NCBI RefSeq assembly: GCF_012927405.1
Contig: NZ_JABBGM010000001.1
Location: forward strand, 626,001-690,000
Reading direction: 5' to 3'
DNA: 64,000 nucleotides
Origin: Novosphingobium olei
GTDB taxonomy: Bacteria; Pseudomonadota; Alphaproteobacteria; Sphingomonadales; Sphingomonadaceae
Translations under genes and position numbers: made by a program
The notes under the pieces: generated by a model
What the model saw: only the letters and a program-made list of their open reading frames with translations
What the model was told of the DNA's origin: nothing
Database searches by the model: none
Shown: in pieces, positions 24,922 through 32,485 of the stretch
How positions within the stretch are numbered: the stretch's first letter is position 1
How the letters are laid out: every line of letters begins with the position of its first letter

Positions 24922-26517
24922 ATGACCTATCACAGCCAGATCAACGAGGCCGCCAAGGCCATCGCGCCCTTCCAGACCACCTGGGACGGGATCGAGCCGG
25001 AAAGCGTTGCACGCATGCGCCTGCAGAACCGCTTCCACACCGGGCTCGACATCGCGCGCTACACCGCGAAGATCATGCGCCGCGACATGGCCGCCTATGA
25101 CGCGGACCCGGCGAACTACACGCAGTCGCTCGGCTGCTGGCACGGCTTCATCGGCCAGCAGAAGATGATCTCGATCAAGAAGCACTTCGGCACCACCAAA
25201 GGCCGCTACCTCTACCTGTCGGGCTGGATGGTCGCCGCGCTGCGCAGCGAATTCGGCCCGCTGCCCGATCAGTCGATGCACGAAAAGACCAGCGTTCCCG
25301 CGCTGATCGAGGAACTCTACACGTTCCTCAAGCAGGCCGATACCCGTGAACTGGGCATGCTGTTCCGCGATCTCGACGCCGCCAAGAAGGCGGGCGATGC
25401 GGTCAACACCCACCGCCTGCTGCACAAGATCGACGAATTCGAAACCCATGTGGTTCCGATCATCGCCGACATCGACGCAGGGTTCGGCAATGCCGAGGCT
25501 ACCTACCTGCTTGCCAAGAAGTTCATCGAAGCGGGCGCCTGCTGCATCCAGATCGAAAACCAGGTCTCGGACGAAAAGCAGTGCGGCCACCAGGACGGCA
25601 AGGTTACCGTGCCGCACGAGGACTTCCTCGCGAAGATCCGCGCGGTCCGTTACGCCTTCATGGAACTGGGCGTCGATGACGGCGTGATCGTTGCCCGCAC
25701 CGACAGCCTCGGCGCTGGCCTCACCAAGCAGATCGCCTTTGTGAAGGAGCCGGGCGACATCGGCGACCAGTACAACAGCTTCCTCGATTGCGAGGAAGTC
25801 GATGCCGGCAACCTCGGCCACGGCGACGTGCTGATCAGCCGCGACGGCAAGCTGATGCGGCCGAAGCGCCTGCCTTCGAACCTGTACCAGTTCCGCGCCG
25901 GAACGGGCGAGGATCGTTGCGTGCTCGACTGCATCACCTCGCTGCAGAACGGGGCGGACCTGCTGTGGATCGAAACCGAAAAGCCGCATATCGGCCAGAT
26001 CGGCGGCATGGTCGACCGCATCCGCGAAGTGATCCCGAACGCCAAGCTGGTCTACAACAACAGCCCGTCGTTCAACTGGACGCTGAACTTCCGCCAGCAG
26101 GTCTATGACGCGATGGTCGAAGCGGGCAAGGATGTCTCCGCCTACGATCGCGCCAAGCTGATGAGCGTGGACTATGACGGCACCGAGCTGGGTATCGAGG
26201 CGGACGAACGCATCCGCACCTTCCAGCGCGATGCGGCGGCGCAGGCCGGCATCTTCCACCACCTGATCACGCTGCCGACCTATCACACCGCGGCGCTCAG
26301 CACCGACAACCTCGCCAAGCGTTACTTCGGCGAAGAGGGCATGCTGGGCTACGTCAAGCAGGTCCAGCGCGAGGAAATCCGCCAGGGCATCGCTTGCGTG
26401 AAGCACCAGAACATGGCCGGTTCGGACATCGGCGACGATCACAAGGAATACTTCGCCGGTGAAGCCGCGCTCAAGGCCGGTGGCGCCCACAACACGATGA
26501 ATCAGTTTGCTGCCTGA
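24922..26517 (+). CDS. aceA: Isocitrate lyase (long form)
   Basis: Cleaves isocitrate to glyoxylate and succinate, the entry to the glyoxylate shunt for growth on acetate, fatty acids and other C2-yielding compounds. The 531-residue length matches the long form found, for example, in Pseudomonas, against about 434 in E. coli. The active-site Cys221 is in EKQCGHQDGKVTVPHEDF, and Mg-binding IADIDAGFGN is at 181-190. AAGGAA lies eight bases before the ATG at 24922. It is divergent from the ScfR-type regulator and followed by a 52-residue gene and a terminator. The malate synthase gene is not in the window. Confidence 0.96.
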   Translation: MTYHSQINEAAKAIAPFQTTWDGIEPESVARMRLQNRFHTGLDIARYTAKIMRRDMAAYDADPANYTQSLGCWHGFIGQQKMISIKKHFGTTKGRYLYLSGWMVAALRSEFGPLPDQSMHEKTSVPALIEELYTFLKQADTRELGMLFRDLDAAKKAGDAVNTHRLLHKIDEFETHVVPIIADIDAGFGNAEATYLLAKKFIEAGACCIQIENQVSDEKQCGHQDGKVTVPHEDFLAKIRAVRYAFMELGVDDGVIVARTDSLGAGLTKQIAFVKEPGDIGDQYNSFLDCEEVDAGNLGHGDVLISRDGKLMRPKRLPSNLYQFRAGTGEDRCVLDCITSLQNGADLLWIETEKPHIGQIGGMVDRIREVIPNAKLVYNNSPSFNWTLNFRQQVYDAMVEAGKDVSAYDRAKLMSVDYDGTELGIEADERIRTFQRDAAAQAGIFHHLITLPTYHTAALSTDNLAKRYFGEEGMLGYVKQVQREEIRQGIACVKHQNMAGSDIGDDHKEYFAGEAALKAGGAHNTMNQFAA

Positions 26518-26553
26518 CGGCAGCGGGGGAACCAGTTCGCTGCCTGACGCAGC
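26503..26553 (+). repeat. Tandem duplication spanning the aceA stop codon
   Basis: CAGTTTGCTGCCTGACGGCA at 26503-26522 recurs as CAGTTCGCTGCCTGACGCAG at 26533-26552, a period of 30 bases. Each copy would encode Gln-Phe-Ala-Ala-stop, so the end of aceA including its stop codon has been copied once into the spacer. Confidence 0.7.
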
Positions 26554-26597
26554 ACAATTCGCGGCAATCACGCCACGAAGATCCAAGGAGGACGACA

Positions 26598-26756
26598 ATG
26601 TCTGAACCGCAACGCGCCCGCGCGGTCCTCTCGACCGAGGACTTCAAGCTGATCCGCGAGGCCGTACTGCATTACCTGAAGGCGATCGAGGACCAGCCGG
26701 AATCGGTGAAGTTCTCGAACCTCTACCACCGTCTGGGCAGCGCCCTGGGGCGCTGA
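26598..26756 (+). CDS. Conserved-looking 52-residue protein downstream of aceA
   Basis: A 52-residue soluble protein (MSEPQRARAVLSTEDFKLIR onward) with a predicted long helix and a charged surface. It has a near-perfect AAGGAGGA six bases before the ATG and lies between aceA (80 bases upstream) and a strong terminator, so it should be co-transcribed with isocitrate lyase. The codon use is like that of highly expressed neighbours. I do not recognise a named family. A role in regulating or assembling the shunt enzyme is possible but unsupported. Confidence 0.75.
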   Translation: MSEPQRARAVLSTEDFKLIREAVLHYLKAIEDQPESVKFSNLYHRLGSALGR

Positions 26757-26795
26757 ACCTTCGGGTTTCACGAAACTTTCCTGGGGAGGAAAGCG

Positions 26796-26828
26796 GGCCC
26801 GTCGCACCACCGGTGCGGCGGGCCTTTT
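26796..26828 (+). terminator. Strong rho-independent terminator closing the aceA unit
   Basis: A GC-rich 13-bp stem (26796-26808 with 26812-26824, one G-U pair) with a three-base loop, followed by TTTT at 26825-26828. It lies 40 bases after the stop of the 52-residue gene. Confidence 0.88.
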
Positions 26829-26914
26829 CGTGCCTGGTGAATCAAAGCAAAGCTTTTTCCCGCTTCAGAAATTCTGAAGAGACAAAATTCAACTCAAAAG
26901 GTAGAGATTGATTC

Positions 26915-26952
26915 GCCGGGCGGGATTGCACTCTCCCAAGGTTCCGCCCGGC
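26915..26952. other. Isolated hairpin in the gene-poor stretch after aceA
   Basis: GCCGGGCGG (26915-26923) is the reverse complement of CCGCCCGGC (26944-26952), with a 20-base loop. From 26829 to 27056 there is no other recognisable feature: the stretch is AT-richer than average and holds no plausible gene. The hairpin could be a second terminator or part of a small RNA. Confidence 0.35.
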
Positions 26953-27056
26953 CGCGGCTTTTGATGGGTGTCAGCTTGCTCCGCGTGACCAACGGCTAAA
27001 GCGCACGGATGCGGGGCCCTGTGCCTGGTTCGTGTTCCCGAGACAGGAGATACGCG

Positions 27057-27233
27057 ATGTCCAACAGCCTTGCCCGCACCGCAGCCACCACCCAACCGGG
27101 ACACGCCGGGCATCTCCAGCAGAGGCGTACACTTGCGAGGGGGCCCCATCCTTCGTGGCGGTGGCAGGCAGTTGGTACCGTGCCGAAGCGGCCGTTGTCT
27201 GCCGCGGAGTTCTGGAACATCGTCGACGCCTGA
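27057..27233 (+). CDS. Possible small protein (58 residues)
   Basis: An ATG at 27057 with AGGAGA seven bases upstream opens a 58-codon frame (MSNSLARTAATTQPGHAGHL onward) ending LSAAEFWNIVDA. The product is basic and Gln/His/Arg-rich in the middle. The good ribosome-binding site and the gene-like C-terminus favour a real small gene. Against it, the central part looks like a GC-rich chance frame, and two other frames are open over much of the same stretch. I do not recognise a family. Confidence 0.4.
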   Translation: MSNSLARTAATTQPGHAGHLQQRRTLARGPHPSWRWQAVGTVPKRPLSAAEFWNIVDA

Positions 27234-27284
27234 CCTTGTGAGCCCCATACCGATTCGCCATTTTTCGAGCCCCCGTCCGATCCC

Positions 27285-27980
27285 ATGAAGACCGCGCTGA
27301 TCATCCGCCACGTGCCGCACGAAGGTGTCGCCGGCTATCGCCAGCCGATCGAGGATGCCGGATACCATGTCGATCGCATCGACGTGAGCGATCCGGCGTT
27401 CTCTACGCTCGACCTGCGCGAACCGGACCTGCTGATCATGATGGGCGGGCCGATGGGGGTGTACGAAACCGACGCGCACCCGTGGATCCGCTGCCAGCTG
27501 CGCCGGCTGGCGCTCCGGCTGGAGGCCGACCGGCCGACGCTGGGCGTGTGCTTCGGCGCGCAGATGGTGGCGGCGGCGCTGGGGGCGAAAGTCTATCCGG
27601 GTCCGGCCAAGGAAGTCGGCTTCGCGCCGGTGACGGTGCACGACAAGACCGGGCCGCTGCGCCATGTCGAGGATGTGCCGGTGCTGCACTGGCACGGCGA
27701 TACCTTCACGCTGCCCGAAAACGTCGACCTGCTGGCATCGAGCGCGCTCTATCCGCACCAGGCCTTTGCCCGTGGGCGCAACCTGCTGGCGCTGCAGTTC
27801 CATGCCGAGATGGGCGAGGACCCGCGCTTCGACGCCTGGATCGAGCAGGGCCCCGACGATGTCGCGGCGGCCGGCCTGTGCCCCGACCGCCTGCGCGCCG
27901 CGCACGATGCCCACGGGCCCCGCGCGGTGGCGGCGGGACGGGCGATGATCGGCGAATGGCTCGAGGGCCTCGCCGCCTGA
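27285..27980 (+). CDS. Class I glutamine amidotransferase-like protein
   Basis: A 231-residue free-standing amidotransferase domain resembling the glutaminase half of GMP synthase. The nucleophile Cys89 is in LGVCFGAQM, the oxyanion loop in MMGGPMGVYE, and the His of LQFHAEMGED completes the triad with the adjacent Glu. Proteins of this kind (YfeJ-like) may deaminate glutamine or gamma-glutamyl compounds, or act as peptidases. No ammonia-using partner is adjacent. Its start is an ATG at 27285 without a strong Shine-Dalgarno. It is followed by a 197-base spacer carrying a dispersed repeat. Confidence 0.83.
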   Translation: MKTALIIRHVPHEGVAGYRQPIEDAGYHVDRIDVSDPAFSTLDLREPDLLIMMGGPMGVYETDAHPWIRCQLRRLALRLEADRPTLGVCFGAQMVAAALGAKVYPGPAKEVGFAPVTVHDKTGPLRHVEDVPVLHWHGDTFTLPENVDLLASSALYPHQAFARGRNLLALQFHAEMGEDPRFDAWIEQGPDDVAAAGLCPDRLRAAHDAHGPRAVAAGRAMIGEWLEGLAA

Positions 27981-28011
27981 TCCGGTTGGGCTGACGGGGT
28001 GCCTGATGGCG

Positions 28012-28038
28012 CCAAGTTGACGAAGTTGACAGACTACA
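28012..28038. repeat. Dispersed 27-base repeat, second copy
   Basis: CCAAGTTGACGAAGTTGACA at 28012-28031, extended to 28038, is the reverse complement of 14748-14774 with a single difference. The rest of the 27981-28177 spacer shows no gene. Confidence 0.7.
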
Positions 28039-28177
28039 TGGGCCTTTTTCCGAAACCCCGTGACGCGGCTTTCTGACGCGCGACGTGCGCGGCAAAAGTT
28101 CTGGAAATCTGTGGGTTGGACGCCGGTCATGGCGCATTTTCTACGGTTGTGGCGGGCTGTAGGACAGCGCGCCGCCG

Positions 28178-28717
28178 TCAATGGAACAGGGCAAGGCCGA
28201 GCAGGCGGCCGGGCAGCATGGTGAAGGCTCCGGCACCGACCAGGCCGAAGTAGACAAACGTCATCGTGCGGCGGTGGGCGGCGATGTTGCCGCGCACCGC
28301 CTGGACCACGCCGCGCGGCACCGAGACGAGCACGAGGATCGAGAGCAGGTGGATCGGGCTGAAGCTGCCGGTCAGCCCCTTGAGCCCGAAGCTCGACAGC
28401 GCGGCAACGAGCATCAGCACGGCCCAGATCCGGCCGAGCAGGCGGTGGCGGGCATCGCCCTTGCGCCCCAGCAGCACCACGGCGCCGAGCGGCAGCGCGG
28501 GAATGACCGAGCACAGGTGCACCGCCAGCCAGGCATCGCGCGACATGGCCGGAAGCAGGAAACCCGCCTGCGTGGCACGGGCGGCGGCGAGCAGCACGGC
28601 GGCGCCGACAGCGGCCCCGGCGACCAGCGCGGCGCGCTCGCGGCGGGCAGGGGCGAACGGGCTGGTGCGGTCGGCGGGGCGGGTCTGGGTGAGCGTGGCG
28701 GTCAGCGTGTCTGGCAT
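28178..28717 (-). CDS. DUF2306-like membrane protein
   Basis: A 179-residue membrane protein with about four to five hydrophobic helices, beginning near residue 30 (AALVAGAAVGAAVLLAAARA). A HLLGRIWAVLMLV-like segment and a late HRRTMTFVYFGLVGAGAFTM are typical of DUF2306. The family has conserved His residues and no established function; some members are proposed to be haem- or quinone-linked. GAGGAG lies six bases before the ATG at 28717. It is divergent from a LytTR regulator that has an inverted repeat over its start, which suggests joint control. Confidence 0.75.
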   Translation of the reverse strand: MPDTLTATLTQTRPADRTSPFAPARRERAALVAGAAVGAAVLLAAARATQAGFLLPAMSRDAWLAVHLCSVIPALPLGAVVLLGRKGDARHRLLGRIWAVLMLVAALSSFGLKGLTGSFSPIHLLSILVLVSVPRGVVQAVRGNIAAHRRTMTFVYFGLVGAGAFTMLPGRLLGLALFH

Positions 28718-28825
28718 GGGGATCTCCTCGGGTTGCGCCCAAGGTGCCGCTCGCCCGTTTGCGGACAAGCGAGCCTGCATGACTGGCACGGGCAATTTCG
28801 CGGATGCACCGCGCCTTGCCCTGCT

Positions 28826-28852
28826 GTACCGTTCGCGAAGCATGAACGGTAC
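28826..28852. promoter_or_regulatory. Inverted repeat (candidate LytTR operator) over the LytTR gene start
   Basis: GTACCGTTC (28826-28834) and GAACGGTAC (28844-28852) form a perfect 9-9-9 inverted repeat. Read on the minus strand the right arm gives ACCGTTCAT, which fits the LytTR half-site pattern; the left arm fits at eight of nine positions. The ATG of the LytTR gene (28842) lies in the spacer, so binding would block its own translation start region or transcription. Confidence 0.55.
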
Positions 28853-29738
28853 GTATCCCGCCAAGGACTCTCGCAAACCGGCCACGAAGCTGGCTCCCGG
28901 GCTCGCCTCCAGGCTTGCTGGCGAAATGGCGATCATGATGGCGGCCGCGCTGGTGCTGGCCTTGCTGGGCCCGTTCGGCATGTTCGCGATGAGCCTGCCG
29001 GCGCGGCTGCTGGCCTGGGCGATCTTCGCCATTGGTGGCTATGCCTGCTTCCGTCCGGTGCTGCTGGCCGGCGACGCGCTGGCCGAGCAGACGGGCCTGA
29101 CGCGCTGGATCGCCATCACGCTCGCCTGCGCGCTGGCGGCGATGCCGACGACGCTGATCGTGGCGGGGACGCTGTCGGGGCTGGACTGGCAGGGGATCAC
29201 CGCGCGCGACCTGATCGCGCTCTATCCGCAGGTGCTGATCGTGGGCGGCATGGTCACCGTGGTGCAGCTGCTGGCGAAGCGACAAAGGGAGGTGCCGGTG
29301 GAGGCGGCGGAGCCTGTCGCCGAGGTGCGCCCCGAGTTGCCCGTCGAACAGCCGAGCGTTGAAGAGTTGGCCGTAGAGGAACCGCCCGCCTTGGCGCAGG
29401 AGCAGGCACCTGTGCCGCAGCCGGGGCGGATCGCGCTGTTCGATCAGCTGCCCGCACACCTGGGGCAGGACCTGCTCTGCATCGAGAACGAGGACCACTA
29501 CATCCGCGTCCACACCAGCGCGGGCAACGCGCTGATCCTGATGCGGCTGCGCGATGCGGTGGCGCAGCTCGCCCCGCTCGATGGCGCGCAAGTCCACCGC
29601 AGCTGGTGGGTGGCCCGCTCCGCCGTCAGCGAGGTGGTGCGCAGCGAACGCCGCGTATCGCTGCGGCTGGTCGACGGTCGCGAGGTGCCCGTGTCGCGCT
29701 CGAGCGTTGCGGAGTTACGTGCGCGGGGGTGGTTGTAA
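28842..29738 (+). CDS. Membrane-anchored LytTR transcriptional regulator
   Basis: A 298-residue protein with an N-terminal membrane part of about four helices (about residues 25-145), a Glu/Pro/Val-rich linker (about 150-195) and a C-terminal LytTR DNA-binding domain (about 205-298: LCIENEDHYIRVHT, HRSWWVARSAVSEV, VPVSRSSVAELR). There is no receiver or kinase domain, so it is a one-component regulator that must sense something in or at the membrane. It starts at 28842, divergent from the DUF2306 gene, in the middle of an inverted repeat that resembles its own binding site. Confidence 0.85.
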   Translation: MNGTYPAKDSRKPATKLAPGLASRLAGEMAIMMAAALVLALLGPFGMFAMSLPARLLAWAIFAIGGYACFRPVLLAGDALAEQTGLTRWIAITLACALAAMPTTLIVAGTLSGLDWQGITARDLIALYPQVLIVGGMVTVVQLLAKRQREVPVEAAEPVAEVRPELPVEQPSVEELAVEEPPALAQEQAPVPQPGRIALFDQLPAHLGQDLLCIENEDHYIRVHTSAGNALILMRLRDAVAQLAPLDGAQVHRSWWVARSAVSEVVRSERRVSLRLVDGREVPVSRSSVAELRARGWL

Positions 29739-29785
29739 CGGCGGGAGGTCGGGTTACGCCCGTTGGGTACGTGATCTAATCCCAA

Positions 29786-29813
29786 CGTCATGCCAGCGAA
29801 GGCTGGCATCGCT
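29786..29813. repeat. 28-base inverted repeat, left copy (REP-like)
   Basis: The arm at 29786-29813 contains the palindrome TGCCAGCGAAGGCTGGCA and is the exact reverse complement of 30147-30174. The two arms enclose the GIY-YIG gene. Confidence 0.88.
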
Positions 29814-29838
29814 CTCGTCGTGGTGCGATTGTAAGTTC

Positions 29839-30129
29839 GTGGAGCACGGCGGCTGGACCTACATTCTGACCAACAAGCCGGGCGGCGTGCTTTACATTGG
29901 AGTGACCAGTAGTCTGGCTGCGCGCATGGCGCAGCACCGGCAAGGCGCGGGATCGGTTTTCTGCCGCAAGTACTGGATCAGCCGGCTGGTGCTGGCCGAA
30001 CGTCATGCTTCAATCGAGGAAGCCATCACGCGCGAGAAGGCGCTGAAAGCGTGGAAGCGCGAATGGAAAATCCGGCTGACCGAACAAGCCAATCCGGGCT
30101 GGGACGATCTTTTGGAATATCTGATCTGA
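29839..30129 (+). CDS. GIY-YIG domain nuclease enclosed by inverted repeats
   Basis: A 96-residue single-domain GIY-YIG protein: WTYILTNKPGGVLYIGVTSS carries the two motif halves as TYI and YIG. A conserved Arg lies in AARMAQHR, and a Glu in REKALKAWKREWKI is likely the metal ligand. The start is taken as a GTG at 29839, just before the domain, because the upstream frame runs into the 28-base repeat. It is a full-length member of the small UPF0213-like group, nucleases with poorly known roles. The flanking perfect inverted repeats (29786-29813 and 30147-30174) suggest the gene and its repeats form one unit. Confidence 0.82.
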   Translation: MEHGGWTYILTNKPGGVLYIGVTSSLAARMAQHRQGAGSVFCRKYWISRLVLAERHASIEEAITREKALKAWKREWKIRLTEQANPGWDDLLEYLI

Positions 30130-30146
30130 TCGAGCGCTTGGCCGAA

Positions 30147-30174
30147 AGCGATGCCAGCCTTCGCTGGCATGACG
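30147..30174. repeat. 28-base inverted repeat, right copy (REP-like)
   Basis: Exact reverse complement of 29786-29813, located 17 bases after the GIY-YIG stop codon. Each arm can form a seven-base-pair hairpin (TGCCAGC with GCTGGCA). Confidence 0.88.
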
Positions 30175-30297
30175 AAAATAGGAAAGCGTCCGCTTCCCAC
30201 CCACTCCCAGACGTTCCGGGGCAGCAGGCCGGAAGACTGCGAGATTTGGCGGCTCATCCCAGTTGCGGTCACCAGCTGCGGCGGGGATAGTGGCGGA

Positions 30298-30771
30298 ATG
30301 GATACGCCAAAAAGCCCGCAAGTCGCTTTACATGACTTTTCAGCTCCATTTCTCGGCAAGCCAGTGTGGGGTGCCAGACAGGGTTATGGCAGCTTCCTCA
30401 GTTTCGAATTTTGCGCACCCGAACTCGTTGTCAAAGAGTGGCACTCAAACGACCGAGGGTTGCGGCGGCAGGCATACGTTCAGGGTAGATGGCATGTCTG
30501 GATATATTGCTGCCAATGGCGGTTTACCGCGCATGGGAAGCAGATCGCGTGGAGCGAGGACAGCCGAGATGACATCGCCCGCGCCATGGGAATGCTCGAC
30601 GGTCAGAAGCTGACTGACATTGGACTCGATCCGAACGCGGGCAAATCTCGATTCACGTTTGATCTCGGCGGAGAGCTGGACACATGGCCTACGGGTGATG
30701 ATCTGACCGAAGAGCAGTGGTTTATCTATGGGCCGCAAAACGTGTTCGGTTACCGTGCTGATGGACGGTAG
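30298..30771 (+). CDS. Uncharacterised 157-residue protein
   Basis: A soluble 157-residue protein of a family I know only as uncharacterised. It has an aromatic-rich N-terminal half (FLGKPVWGARQGYGSFLSFE, then RWHVWIYCCQWRF) and a C-terminal part with a FTFDLGGELDTWP motif and EEQWFIYGP. The pattern resembles small immunity-like or beta-rich proteins found singly in many genomes. Base composition is somewhat lower in GC than the neighbours. It stands in the repeat-rich islet between the GIY-YIG unit and another inverted-repeat element, without obvious operon partners. The start is the ATG at 30298 rather than upstream codons that lie in repeat sequence. Confidence 0.65.
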   Translation: MDTPKSPQVALHDFSAPFLGKPVWGARQGYGSFLSFEFCAPELVVKEWHSNDRGLRRQAYVQGRWHVWIYCCQWRFTAHGKQIAWSEDSRDDIARAMGMLDGQKLTDIGLDPNAGKSRFTFDLGGELDTWPTGDDLTEEQWFIYGPQNVFGYRADGR

Positions 30772-30852
30772 AGCGAGCAGTCCGTCGACACTCCACGCGA
30801 CCCCGAGCGGTGGCGCGAACCGATTTAAAGGAAGCTCAGCGCCCAACATCAG

Positions 30853-31012
30853 CCGTCGCCCCGTCTTGACACGGGGCTTCGCTGTTTCCTGTTCGGAGCG
30901 TGCGCGGCCTCTGCAGGGCACAGCTAAACGAAAAGGTCGAGCCGGTCGGGGCTGCTTGGCAAACGCAAGGCCGCAAGGAAAGCCAAGCCCCGTGTCAAGC
31001 ACGGGGCGACGG
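30853..31012. repeat. Inverted-repeat element in the 30772-31112 gene-free stretch
   Basis: The arm at 30853-30877 (CCGTCGCCCCGTCTTGACAC...) is the reverse complement of 30987-31012 apart from one inserted base. A third, degenerate copy begins at 31058. Between the arms there is no gene. This accounts for most of the 341 bases between the uncharacterised protein and the aminotransferase. Confidence 0.75.
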
Positions 31013-31112
31013 AAAAGGGTTCTCTATATATTTGACCCGCTGCCCGCCCATTATCCGCCGTCGCCCCGTGCCTGGCGCGAGGATTTGCTGGTGCGGCGAG
31101 TTCTGCGCTGCC

Positions 31113-32285
31113 TTAGAGCGTGCGGCGCCAGCGGGTTAGTCGGGCGAGGGCGTCCTCGATCGTCGCGATCGGTTTGCAGTGGCACAAGCGGACGACGTGG
31201 GTGGGGGTGTCGGCTCCTTCCCACAGCGCCGATACGGGGATCGTGGCGACGCCGGCTTCGCGGACGAGGCGATCGGCGAAGGTTGCGTCGTCCATGGCGA
31301 TGCCGGTGGCGGCAAGGTCGATGCAGGCGAACCACGTGGCGGCGCTGGCGGTGACGGCGAAATCGGCTTCGAACAGGCCGTTGAGCAGCGCGAGGCGCGA
31401 GGCGCTCCAGCGCTCGATCAGGGCGCGCGGGATGGCGGGATCGGCAAGGCCCTCGGCCACGGCCCATTGCAGCATCGGCGGGGTGGTGAAGGTGAGGAAC
31501 TGGTGCGCCTTGGCAAGCACGGCGGCCATTTCGGGCGCGCCGATCAGCCAGCCGACCTTCCACCCGGTGGCGCCGAAGATCTTGCCGGCCGAGCCGATCT
31601 TGATCGTGCGCGCTTCCATGCCGGGTTCGGCGAGCAGCGAGCGGTGGCCCTGTTCGTCAAAGCGGACCATCTCCCACACCTCGTCGCAGATCGCGACCAG
31701 ATCGTGTTCGCAGGCGAGCCTTGCCAGCATGGCGAGGTCATCGGCGCTGGCGACGGTGCCCGCCGGGTTGAGCGGATCGTTGACGATCATGGCGCGGGTG
31801 CGGGGGGTGATGGCGGCGCGGATGCGCGCTTCGTCGTACTGCCACAGCGGCGGTTGCAGCGGCACGAACACCGGCGTGCCGCCCGCGCGGCGGACCATCG
31901 GGGCATAGGCATCGTAGGCCGGGGCGAAGAGCAGCACTTCGTCGCCCGGGCTGACCACGGCGAGGATGGCGCAGGCGACGGCCTCGGTCGCGCCCGAGGT
32001 GATGATGACGTTGTCGCGGGTTAGGGCGAGGCCCTGTTCGCGCTGGTAGAAGGCAGCGACGCCATCGCGCAGTTCGGGCAGGCCGGCCATCGGCGGGTAC
32101 TGCTGCGAGCGGGTGGAAAAGGCGCGGATCGCGGCGTCGGAAAGGGCCTGCGGCGGCGGGTCGTCGGGGAAGCCCTGGCCCAGGTTGATCGCGCCCAGCT
32201 GGCGGGCAAGGCCCGACATGTGTTCGAACACGGTCAGCGGCAGGCCGGTGTAGACGGGCGAGAGACGGTCGGCAGGAGAAGTCAT
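31113..32285 (-). CDS. PLP-dependent class I/II aminotransferase
   Basis: A 390-residue aminotransferase. The PLP-binding Lys235 is in GSAGKIFGATGWKVGW, the pyridine-N Asp201 is in ICDEVWE, and the NDPLNPAG turn is present. An Ala/Ser-rich N-terminus leads into INLGQGFPDDPPP. The overall sequence is closest to the methionine aminotransferase/kynurenine aminotransferase group (YbdL-like), which transaminate methionine and aromatic residues. The start is the ATG at 32285. A dispersed repeat (32358-32383) lies just upstream, in the divergent gap to the S9 peptidase. Confidence 0.88.
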   Translation of the reverse strand: MTSPADRLSPVYTGLPLTVFEHMSGLARQLGAINLGQGFPDDPPPQALSDAAIRAFSTRSQQYPPMAGLPELRDGVAAFYQREQGLALTRDNVIITSGATEAVACAILAVVSPGDEVLLFAPAYDAYAPMVRRAGGTPVFVPLQPPLWQYDEARIRAAITPRTRAMIVNDPLNPAGTVASADDLAMLARLACEHDLVAICDEVWEMVRFDEQGHRSLLAEPGMEARTIKIGSAGKIFGATGWKVGWLIGAPEMAAVLAKAHQFLTFTTPPMLQWAVAEGLADPAIPRALIERWSASRLALLNGLFEADFAVTASAATWFACIDLAATGIAMDDATFADRLVREAGVATIPVSALWEGADTPTHVVRLCHCKPIATIEDALARLTRWRRTL

Positions 32286-32357
32286 CGTGGGGCGAGGGTT
32301 AGGCGATGGGGGTGCCGCGCGCCAAGCCTTTTGGTGGGAGCGGGGTGGAAGAAAGGG

Positions 32358-32383
32358 CAGCCCTTCGACAGGCTCAGGGCGGG
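32358..32383. repeat. Dispersed 26-base repeat, second copy
   Basis: CAGCCCTTCGACAGGCTCAG at 32358-32377, extended to 32383, is an exact reverse complement of 6815-6840. Here only a single arm is present, in the divergent region between the aminotransferase and the S9 peptidase. Confidence 0.8.
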
Positions 32384-32485
32384 CGGTGTGGCGGTGACGT
32401 TGCCGTTGTGGGACGGGCTCTTGCGCGGCGGGCGAGTGCGCCGCATACCGCTGCGCGACCAACCCGTTGCGAGAGAAACCTGATC

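Noticed and set aside
24760..26598. Very long open frame antisense to aceA, in frame with the RamB-like gene
   Set aside because: It is a shadow of GC-rich codon bias on the opposite strand of a clear isocitrate lyase gene. The product has no family features, and the regulator's own start and ribosome-binding site are at 24759.
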